This document shows positions 58,030 through 64,000 of a stretch of 64,000 bases of DNA, piece by piece. The notes beneath the pieces were generated by a model, which saw nothing but the letters and a program-made list of their open reading frames with translations, was not told where the DNA came from and did no database searches. Each line of letters starts with the position of its first letter. Positions within the stretch are counted from its first letter, which is position 1. Origin of the DNA: Leptospira johnsonii (GTDB lineage Bacteria; Spirochaetota; Leptospiria; Leptospirales; Leptospiraceae); the NCBI RefSeq assembly GCF_003112675.1, contig NZ_BFAY01000011.1, forward strand, positions 1,116,001 through 1,180,000. Reading direction: 5' to 3'. Made by a program: the position numbers and the translations under genes.

Positions 58030-58616
58030 AACTCCTTCGTAACAAGCGGATCTTTTTTCTAATTCTGATCTTAGCGGAATTGGTGGGTTGTATCCAAATG
58101 GGAGGGGCAAACAAAGCCCTGGTCCGCAGGAACCCGGAACCTTATCCTACCGGGATCGGTATTCCTCCTGACAATGATGTAAATTTGAATGGTGCGAATT
58201 TTAGAGACCCTTCCATTCATTATGGAGAATCTTCAACAAAGTTAAGGACAGGCGGTTTTGACGGTTATATTCGTACCACTACTTCTCTTCCTCATAAAGA
58301 CATGTTCCATGCATCTTTAGATGGTTGGGATTGGTCCGAACATAGGATTGTAAGATTCGAGGGGGAAAGTAAAGGATGTCAATTCGGTGTACGTTTGTTT
58401 CTTCCCATTAAACGAGGGTCTAACGACGCATTCATTCCGATCCATTTTACTTTTGGGAACAAAAGTTTTTACGAAGAATTGGGTGAACAAATGAAGTTGA
58501 ATTCGATTGAAGCCTTATTTGATAGTAGGCTGGACGTGGAGTACACCGCCTATATCTTCGGATTATTCAGAAGAAAATGTCTGAGGTTTCAAAGTTATGG
58601 CATCCAAAAATTCTAA
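58026..58616 (+). CDS. TRL-like-related lipoprotein
   Basis: The signal (RIFFLILILAELVGC) gives a lipobox Cys near residue 22. The mature C-terminal part (RFEGESKGCQFGVRLFLPI, then AYIFGLFRRKCLRFQSYGI) has the same order of features as the preceding protein (GTSCGTSWLW and FIFALYFEKCTRVTGIG), suggesting a diverged paralogue with an added N-terminal region. The ATG overlaps the upstream stop as ATGA. The last 20 bases overlap the DUF423 gene. Confidence 0.65.
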   Translation: MKLLRNKRIFFLILILAELVGCIQMGGANKALVRRNPEPYPTGIGIPPDNDVNLNGANFRDPSIHYGESSTKLRTGGFDGYIRTTTSLPHKDMFHASLDGWDWSEHRIVRFEGESKGCQFGVRLFLPIKRGSNDAFIPIHFTFGNKSFYEELGEQMKLNSIEALFDSRLDVEYTAYIFGLFRRKCLRFQSYGIQKF

Positions 58617-58986
58617 CTCTATTCCATTATTCTTATCCGCTATCTTAGGTTTTTTTGCAGTGGCGCTCGGAGCATTCGGAGCCCATGGATTAAAATCAGT
58701 ATTAACTCCGGACTTGCTTGCCATTTACGAAACCGGAGCAAGATACCATCTCATTCATGCAGTAGTTTTACTCGTGTTAGCATTGAGTGGAAAACTTTCA
58801 GACTCCAAATTTAGAAGGATCGGATTTTGGCTGATCTTTAGCGGGATCTTGATCTTCTCCGGTTCATTATACGCGCTTTCTTTAACAGGGATCAGAGTTT
58901 TAGGTGCGATCACTCCATTCGGCGGACTGGCATTTTTAACCGGTTGGGCATCTATCGCCTATTCTGCTTTTTCGGACAAAGAATAA
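58597..58986 (+). CDS. DUF423-family small membrane protein (YgdD-like)
   Basis: The 129-residue protein has four hydrophobic segments and the DUF423 signature FFAVALGAFGAHGLK in the first, followed by ETGARYHLIHAVVLL and the ending GGLAFLTGWASIAY. Function of this family is unknown. Its start overlaps the preceding lipoprotein gene by 20 bases. Confidence 0.88.
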   Translation: MASKNSNSIPLFLSAILGFFAVALGAFGAHGLKSVLTPDLLAIYETGARYHLIHAVVLLVLALSGKLSDSKFRRIGFWLIFSGILIFSGSLYALSLTGIRVLGAITPFGGLAFLTGWASIAYSAFSDKE

Positions 58987-58991
58987 GTTCC

Positions 58992-59639
58992 TTATCTGGA
59001 AATATGAAAATTAAAATCCGTATTTCCGAATGTTCCATATAGTCTTAACCAAATGGGCAATAGCATTTCACTTGCTCTTGCCCCAGTAATATCACCTAGG
59101 TCGATAATATTCTTCCAACCGAAATCATTCGATAAAAGGTCCGAAACTTTTTTCTTAGCTTCCGAATCGTTTCCACAAACAAATACATCATGTTCTCCCG
59201 GAACTGCGCTTGCGTTCACCATGATGGTACAATTCATCGTGTTGAGAGTTTTAACTACCTTTAGATCAGGAAAAGATCTTTGGATAGTTTCTCCCAAAGA
59301 ATCATTGGTCCCGAAAATTAAACCGGGCGGTCTTCCTTTTGAGAAATCTAAAGCATTGGCAAGATCTACTAAAATTTTTCCTTTTAAAGTTTCTTCTCCG
59401 GCAGAATGTAAAACTTCTACGCTGATCTCACCTTTCGTACAATTGAATAAAATCTCACCGAAAGAGGCAGCATCTTTGAAAGTTCCTTGAGAAGCCTTGT
59501 TTCCGGATCTGGAAACCCATTGGGCAGCTTTTTCATTTGTAGCGGAACGAGATCCCATCTTTACTTCATGTCCTTTTTGGATTAGTTTGCTTCCTATGGT
59601 TTCGCCTACCATTCCGGTCCCTAAAACTCCGATTTTCAT
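58992..59639 (-). CDS. NADPH-dependent F420 reductase-like oxidoreductase
   Basis: The Rossmann start KIGVLGTGMVGETIGSKLIQ, the NADP-type loop MGSRSATNEK, and VVKTLNTMNCTIMVN place it with NADPH:F420 oxidoreductase-like and related NAD(P)-binding proteins. The length of 215 residues fits. F420 is not generally expected in spirochaetes, so it may act on another cofactor; this cannot be judged from the sequence. It converges on the DUF423 gene with five bases between stops. Confidence 0.78.
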   Translation of the reverse strand: MKIGVLGTGMVGETIGSKLIQKGHEVKMGSRSATNEKAAQWVSRSGNKASQGTFKDAASFGEILFNCTKGEISVEVLHSAGEETLKGKILVDLANALDFSKGRPPGLIFGTNDSLGETIQRSFPDLKVVKTLNTMNCTIMVNASAVPGEHDVFVCGNDSEAKKKVSDLLSNDFGWKNIIDLGDITGARASEMLLPIWLRLYGTFGNTDFNFHISR

Positions 59640-59802
59640 TTATTTCTCCGTGCGTGATCTCAAAATATTCAAAACGATTCGATTGATGGTTCTTAGACAA
59701 TGAATCTAATTTATTGTACTTTCTATTCTTTTTCTGTATTGGAAAAAAGAAATAAAACTGTGACTGTATTCCTTTTTAAAACTAGGTAATGATATTCAAA
59801 GT

Positions 59803-60618
59803 ATGAAGTCAGAATATACGATTTTCCAAATAGATGCCTTTACAGATTCCTTATTTAAAGGAAATCCTGCAGCAGTTGTTCCCTGGGAAGGAGAATGGTT
59901 ACCAGATTCCAAACTCATCGACCTAGCAGCGGAAAATAATCTATCGGAGACCGCGTTCTTTCGTCCCAGAAAGGAAAAGGGAGAATATGATCTTAGATGG
60001 TTTACTCCAGGTGTAGAAGTGGATCTTTGCGGCCATGCGACTTTGGCGAGTTCGTTTGCAATTTACGAAGTATTGGAGAATAAGTCGGAGGCTTCTTCTT
60101 TAAAATTTCATACTAAGAGTGGGATCTTAGAAGTGTTTCGGGAGAATGGAAAATACTATTTGGATTTTCCTTCCAGGCCTCCGGTAAAAACGGAATTTTC
60201 TCCGGATGATGTCGCTTCTTGTTTTAATATTAAAGCAAAAGAAATATTGAAGGCTCGAGATATTTTATTCGTTTTTGAAAAAGAATCCGAGGTCCGAAAT
60301 TTAGTTCCAAATCATGAGGCTTTGAAGAAGCTTCCGTTCTTTGCTGCGATCGTAACTGCCCCTTCGGATATTGGGAAGTCCTACGATTTTGTTTCCAGAT
60401 TTTTCGCTCCTGCCAAAGGAGTTCCGGAAGATCCTGTGACCGGTTCTTCTCATTGTACATTGATCCCTTATTGGTCGGAAAAGTTTGGTAAGAAAGAATT
60501 GAATGCGTACCAAGCTTCAGCAAGAGGAGGAAATTTGATTTGTGAAAAAAGAGGAGAAAGAGTTCGTATTGGAGGAAACTGCAAACTATATCTGAAGGGC
60601 TTCTTTTATTTAGAATAG
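59803..60618 (+). CDS. PhzF-family isomerase-like protein
   Basis: The N-terminal IFQIDAFTDSLFKGNPAAVV, NNLSETAFF, LRWFTPGVEVDLCGHATLA and the late GVPEDPVTGSSHCTLIPYW blocks are all hallmarks of the PhzF family (DapF fold, two similar halves). The catalytic Glu is in NNLSETAF. The protein has 271 residues. In phenazine producers PhzF isomerises dihydro-3-hydroxyanthranilate, but most homologues, including this isolated one, have unknown substrates. Confidence 0.88.
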   Translation: MKSEYTIFQIDAFTDSLFKGNPAAVVPWEGEWLPDSKLIDLAAENNLSETAFFRPRKEKGEYDLRWFTPGVEVDLCGHATLASSFAIYEVLENKSEASSLKFHTKSGILEVFRENGKYYLDFPSRPPVKTEFSPDDVASCFNIKAKEILKARDILFVFEKESEVRNLVPNHEALKKLPFFAAIVTAPSDIGKSYDFVSRFFAPAKGVPEDPVTGSSHCTLIPYWSEKFGKKELNAYQASARGGNLICEKRGERVRIGGNCKLYLKGFFYLE

Positions 60619-60623
60619 AAGTT

Positions 60624-61274
60624 TTACTTGTAAGATTTATTCTTCAAGCCTGAATCCAAAATTTGTAATATCTTCTCCGCTTCTTGTAAAGCGTTGTTCT
60701 TGTCGATTTGTAATACTGGATTGTTCAGTTGGCATTCGTTGAGAAGAACGGAATACCCATGAACCAAGGACCAGGCAGCAGTTGCCATTTCTCTTGCTTC
60801 GAACTTATTGATCTTGTGCGATTTGCAGACTAGGATCGTTTCCCAAAGTTTTAAAAAAGCATTTTTGCCCGCCTCCATCAGATCTTCCAAGTCACCTACT
60901 GGCCCAAGATCTATATGCCACATTGCTCTATAATATCCTACATTCTCCAAACAAAAAGAGATGTAAGCAAGACCAAGTCTTTTCAACCGATCAAATGGAT
61001 CGGAAGGAGAAGAAGCCTTCTCCGCTTTCGTAAATTCTTCCGTAATTTTTATGAATCCATCTTTGGAAATTTGGGCCAGCAGGTCTCTATGAGAAGGAAA
61101 ATGCCTATAAGCAGCGGCATGACTGACTCCTGCTTCCCTTGCGATCTCTCTGATGGTAAACGCAGAATCTTTGCTGATCTCCAATCGTTTTAAGGCTAGT
61201 GTTTTTAGAGTTTCTGCCAGATTCCCATGATGATAGGAACCTTCAGGCTTCTTCATTTTTTTCTTCGAGGGCAT
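60624..61274 (-). CDS. TetR/AcrR-family transcriptional regulator
   Basis: Residues about 1-60 hold the TetR helix-turn-helix: YHHGNLAETLKTLALKRL, then FTIREIAREAGVSHAAAYRHFPSHRDLL. The remaining 150 residues are the helical ligand domain. ATG 61274 is preferred; an ATG at 61310 would lie inside the operator-like repeat at 61303-61331. It is divergent from an ABA4-like operon, which it probably controls together with itself. Confidence 0.85.
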   Translation of the reverse strand: MPSKKKMKKPEGSYHHGNLAETLKTLALKRLEISKDSAFTIREIAREAGVSHAAAYRHFPSHRDLLAQISKDGFIKITEEFTKAEKASSPSDPFDRLKRLGLAYISFCLENVGYYRAMWHIDLGPVGDLEDLMEAGKNAFLKLWETILVCKSHKINKFEAREMATAAWSLVHGYSVLLNECQLNNPVLQIDKNNALQEAEKILQILDSGLKNKSYK

Positions 61275-61302
61275 AAAAAATTTCCTAAAAAATGTTGACG
61301 TT

Positions 61303-61331
61303 GGTAACATTTGGTGTTACCGATAGTAACA
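61303..61331. promoter_or_regulatory. Three 11-base-spaced half-sites, candidate TetR operator
   Basis: GTAACA (61304-61309), TGTTAC (61315-61320) and GTAACA (61326-61331) alternate in orientation at exactly 11-base steps, forming two overlapping inverted repeats, GGTAACA-5-TGTTACC and TGTTAC-5-GTAACA. One helical turn between half-sites fits repressor dimers on one face of DNA. It lies between the TetR gene and the ABA4-like operon. Confidence 0.6.
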
Positions 61332-61395
61332 TTATCGGACCAAGTCCAGATTTTTCAAGTAAATCCCGGATTAGAACGGGAAATTAAGAGGTTTT

Positions 61396-61821
61396 ATGAC
61401 TCCAGAACTAACATTCAAACTGGCTAGCAACTTTGCGCTCATCGGCTGGTTATTACTTGCGGGTTTACCAAATGCTAGAGTTACCAAGTTATTGGTAAGG
61501 AACGGAGTTTGGCCCTTACTCCTTTCCGGATTGTATTTGTTGATACTTGCACTTCATGCAAGAGGGGGTTTCGATTTCGGATCTCTGGAAGGCGTGACTA
61601 AACTATTTTCCAATCCTTGGGTTTTGCTTGCGGGTTGGGTGCATTATCTCGCCTTCGATCTATTCGTCGGGATTTGGGAAACAAAAGAAGCAGAAGCACT
61701 CGGAATTTCCAGATGGATCCTGATTCCTTGTTTGTTTTTCACACTGATGTTCGGACCTATCGGTTATTTATTATTTCAAATCGTTCGTTGGAAAAAAGGA
61801 GGAAGTCATGCAAGCATCTAA
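61396..61821 (+). CDS. ABA4-like (DUF4281) membrane protein
   Basis: The 141-residue protein has four hydrophobic segments. GWLLLAGLPN, HYLAFDLFVGIWETKEAEALGI and FGPIGYLLFQI are the DUF4281/ABA4 signature; the plant homologue acts in neoxanthin synthesis, while bacterial members are uncharacterised. It overlaps the next gene by 14 bases. GAGG precedes the ATG. The TetR operator lies 65 bases upstream. Confidence 0.82.
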   Translation: MTPELTFKLASNFALIGWLLLAGLPNARVTKLLVRNGVWPLLLSGLYLLILALHARGGFDFGSLEGVTKLFSNPWVLLAGWVHYLAFDLFVGIWETKEAEALGISRWILIPCLFFTLMFGPIGYLLFQIVRWKKGGSHASI

Positions 61822-62617
61822 CGTTTCAAATTTCACTAATGTAACTGGAGTAGACTTCTTTTTTACACTGAGAAAGAATCGTCCTCTTAGTTTTTACGTA
61901 GGTCTTGTTTCTTTTTTGATGATACCGGTTTACATCATTCTTTCGCAATTCGATCCAAGGATTGTTATGGGAATTAATACTTGGATCAAGCCGATAAAGT
62001 TTGCGGTATCGATCTGGATTTTCCTTTGGACCATGGCTTGGTTTTTAGAGCAGTTAAACGATTTTCCTGTTTTTAGGGATAGACTAGAGAAATATTTCAC
62101 GATCGCCCTTTCGGTTGAGTTGGTATTGATTACCCTACAGGCGGCCAGAGGTGTTCAATCCCACTTTAATAACGCCACTATTTTTGATTCGGTAATCTAT
62201 GGGATCATGGGGCTTTTTATTTTTCCAATGATGGTAGTACCGATCATAATGGATCGAAAATTCAAACTTCTAAGTTCAAAATTGGATCCTAGGATCTTAA
62301 TCGCGATTAGATTTTCCCTTTGGATATTAGCTAGTGCTTCCATCATCGGGTTTATCATATCTCAAAGACTGGCACATGCTGTAGGAGTTCCTGACGGAGG
62401 TCCTGGATTACCGATCGTCAACTGGAGCAAGAACGGTGGAGACATTCGTATTGCACACTTTGCAGGTATACACGCTTTGCAAATTCTTCCTTTGTTTGCT
62501 TTCTTTGCGATCAAACAAAGTTGGGATCTTTTGAGCGTAAAAATCGTTTCTATATGTTATTGGATCTTGGTTGGGGCAGTATTTGCAAATGCAATGTTAG
62601 GACGCCCATTGGTTTGA
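61808..62617 (+). CDS. Hypothetical multi-pass membrane protein
   Basis: The 269-residue protein has about seven hydrophobic segments (for example SFYVGLVSFLMIPVYII, IKFAVSIWIFLWTMAWF, FIFPMMVVPII). The middle has a His-rich polar loop (RIAHFAGIHALQI) that could line an active site. No family is recognised. The 14-base overlap with the ABA4-like gene indicates joint expression under the TetR regulator. Confidence 0.7.
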   Translation: MQASNVSNFTNVTGVDFFFTLRKNRPLSFYVGLVSFLMIPVYIILSQFDPRIVMGINTWIKPIKFAVSIWIFLWTMAWFLEQLNDFPVFRDRLEKYFTIALSVELVLITLQAARGVQSHFNNATIFDSVIYGIMGLFIFPMMVVPIIMDRKFKLLSSKLDPRILIAIRFSLWILASASIIGFIISQRLAHAVGVPDGGPGLPIVNWSKNGGDIRIAHFAGIHALQILPLFAFFAIKQSWDLLSVKIVSICYWILVGAVFANAMLGRPLV

Positions 62618-62626
62618 TGGTATTCA

Positions 62627-63088
62627 ATGGTTTCTAAAAAACCTAAACAGACTAAAGACAGCGCTGAGATTATTTCAGAGATCTTAAAGCCTCATACGAA
62701 AAACATTTTAGAGATCGTAAGTTCTCTTAGAAACAAGATTCAAAAGGACTTTCCTGAGTTTGAAGAAAGAGGTTATCCAGTTTGGAAGGCGATCGGTTTT
62801 AGAGATAAAAATTCAGGCTATGTATGTGGCATCTTTCCTTTCGAAAAAAACGTTCGTTTGATCTTCGAATGGGGGGTTTTGCTCAAAGATCCTAAAAAGA
62901 TATTATTAGGAGATACAAAACAGATCCGTTATTTGGAATATTTTTCTAGCGAAGAAATAGATATAAATGTTATCAGAAACTTTTTGGTGCAAAGCTTAGG
63001 ATTGCCAAAAGGTAAAAAACAAAAAGAAATGATTCTAGAAAGTATAAGTTCTGTTAAAAAGTCTCCTTCTAAAAAAAGGAAATCATAA
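62627..63088 (+). CDS. DUF1801-domain protein
   Basis: The 153-residue protein has the DUF1801 (YdhG-like) fold signature: SLRNKIQKDFPEFEERGYPVW, FRDKNSGYVCGIFPFEKNVRL and a long C-terminal helix, with Lys-rich ends. Function is unknown; structurally related proteins include frataxin-like and iron-related folds, without a proven role here. It follows the TetR-linked operon at nine bases and may be its last gene. Confidence 0.78.
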   Translation: MVSKKPKQTKDSAEIISEILKPHTKNILEIVSSLRNKIQKDFPEFEERGYPVWKAIGFRDKNSGYVCGIFPFEKNVRLIFEWGVLLKDPKKILLGDTKQIRYLEYFSSEEIDINVIRNFLVQSLGLPKGKKQKEMILESISSVKKSPSKKRKS

Positions 63089-63134
63089 TGGAATATTTTA
63101 AATCTATGCTGATCTTTATGGTCTTTGATAAAGA

Positions 63135-63473
63135 CTAGGCTCTTTCTGTTCCGAAATAAAATTTTCCCTGTCTGCGGATCAGGTTTCTTTGGATCAATCC
63201 ATCTGCAATGATGAGTAAACCTTGAGCCGCAGCATGTTTCTTATCTTCCGGAACATCGTTTTGTTTGGACATCAATTCGTGAACGAAAGCCCTACGTTTT
63301 GCATCCATAACTCCCAACATGGAGCCGCAAACTTTCTTATCTCCGACCAAGAATGCGAGTGCCAAGGTTTGAGGAGGAGTTTCGTTGCATAAATAAAACA
63401 ACGCTAGGTTATCAAAGTAGGACAATTCTTCGAAGGACTTTAGAGTTAATTCTTCCTGATCTTCTCCGCTCAT
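63135..63473 (-). CDS. Standalone FliG-middle-domain-like protein
   Basis: The 112-residue protein aligns by eye with the middle domain of FliG: NETPPQTLALAFLVGDKKV parallels EHPQTIALILSYLxPEKA, and LGVMDAKRRAFVHELMSKQNDV parallels LPEExRxEVIxRIAxxxxV, with a helix GLLIIADGLIQRNL in place of the FliG helix LxxxLxxxL. It lacks the C-terminal charged torque domain. Start ATG 63473 overlaps the peptidase stop by four bases. Whether it works with flagella is unknown. Confidence 0.6.
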   Translation of the reverse strand: MSGEDQEELTLKSFEELSYFDNLALFYLCNETPPQTLALAFLVGDKKVCGSMLGVMDAKRRAFVHELMSKQNDVPEDKKHAAAQGLLIIADGLIQRNLIRRQGKFYFGTERA

Positions 63474-64000
63474 ATTACTTCCTGTTCTTTGATCTTAGAA
63501 TCCAAATATTCCACCAAGTATTTGGAATTCGGTTCTTCTCCGGTTGCTTGACGGATCAGTTCCTTTGCTTCCAAACTTCTACCCTTACTATGAACATGTT
63601 TTCTGAGCCAATCAAGGAGAGAAGAAGTTTCTCTGTTTTTCAATTCATCCGGAAACTTTGGATTCTGCTTCAAGAAGGCAGAATAGAGTTGGGCCGCATA
63701 AATATTTCCCAAAGAGTAGGTAGGAAAATAACCGAAGGCCCCGCCGCTCCAATGAACATCCTGCAAAAATCCTTTGGAATCATCCGGAACATCCACACCT
63801 AGTAAAGATTTCATTCCATCTTTCCAAGCTCCCGAAAGATCTTTTAATACGAGTTCCTTTTTGAAGATCGCTCTTTCAATTTGGAATCTTAGGATTACAT
63901 GCAGATTATAAGTGATTTGATCTGCTTCTACTCTTATCAAAGAAGGTTTGGATTTGTTCACGAAAGAATAAAGTTTAGAAAAAGGAAGAGAAGCCTCCGA
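63470..64000 (-). CDS. M32-family carboxypeptidase, C-terminal part
   Basis: The frame is open at the window end, so the N-terminal two thirds, including the HEXXH metal site, are outside. The visible 176 residues match the M32 (thermostable carboxypeptidase Taq) C-terminus: KPSLIRVEADQITYNLHVILR, GVDVPDDSKGFLQDVHWSGG, and FGYFPTYSLGNIYAAQLYSAF. The usual M32 length is about 500. M32 enzymes are zinc-dependent carboxypeptidases of broad specificity. It is coupled to the FliG-like gene downstream. Confidence 0.9.
   Translation of the reverse strand, partial: SEASLPFSKLYSFVNKSKPSLIRVEADQITYNLHVILRFQIERAIFKKELVLKDLSGAWKDGMKSLLGVDVPDDSKGFLQDVHWSGGAFGYFPTYSLGNIYAAQLYSAFLKQNPKFPDELKNRETSSLLDWLRKHVHSKGRSLEAKELIRQATGEEPNSKYLVEYLDSKIKEQEVI

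Overview
The window looks like a chromosomal segment of a spirochaete of the genus Leptospira. This is inferred from gene content and style: a flagellar hook-junction operon (flgN-flgK-flgL-fliW-csrA), two methyl-accepting chemotaxis proteins, many TTG and GTG starts, spirochaete-type lipoproteins with loose lipoboxes, a multi-PAS sensor kinase, and moderate GC (about 40 percent by eye). The species cannot be fixed from the sequence alone. No insertion sequence, prophage, CRISPR array or rRNA was seen. Gene density is high, with genes scattered over both strands in short operons and many 4-base stop/start overlaps.

Layout. 1-9.5 kb: a partial FAD amine-oxidase-like protein, a HAD phosphatase, a divergent TetR / Tet(X)-like monooxygenase pair with a striking triple-palindrome spacer, a methyltransferase, dapF, a PlsC-type acyltransferase, several small proteins (two of them under 60 residues), a WbuC-type cupin, two small DUF4870-like membrane proteins, and three tRNAs (Arg-ACG, Ser-GCT, Ser-TGA). 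9.5-18.5 kb: an RNA uracil methyltransferase, a patatin, an ABC-2 exporter, pyrD, a SixA-like phosphatase with hpt, and membrane proteins. 18.5-25.6 kb: a divergent pair of citrate-synthase-family genes, one fused to a MerR-like DNA-binding domain, then an M23 peptidase, an alpha/beta hydrolase, a hot-dog thioesterase and a GH25 lysozyme. 25.8-31.3 kb: the flagellar and CsrA regulatory operon.

31.3-46.6 kb: a repeat cluster, a beta-barrel outer-membrane protein, SIMPL, M48 peptidase, DUF2339, a six-PAS histidine kinase, a chemotaxis receptor, PhoD-like phosphatase, a hydrolase and mtnP. 46.6-57.6 kb: a second receptor, acs coupled to a signal-less BtuF-like protein, DUF374 acyltransferase, folE, a glycosyltransferase, a KefB-like antiporter and rocD. 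57.6-64 kb: two TRL-like lipoproteins, DUF423, an F420-reductase-like protein, PhzF, a TetR repressor with a three-half-site operator in front of an ABA4-like operon, a DUF1801 protein, a standalone FliG-middle-domain-like protein and a partial M32 carboxypeptidase.

Functional themes are motility with post-transcriptional control (FliW-CsrA), lipid and acyl metabolism (PlsC, DUF374, patatin, thioesterase, hydrolase), central carbon entry (acs, two citrate synthases), and small TetR-controlled switches. The items most worth a second look are the HTH-citrate synthase with its overlapping direct repeat, the TetR/Tet(X)-like unit, the signal-less corrinoid-type binding protein coupled to acs, the isolated FliG-like domain, and the composite repeat at 31.33-31.42 kb.
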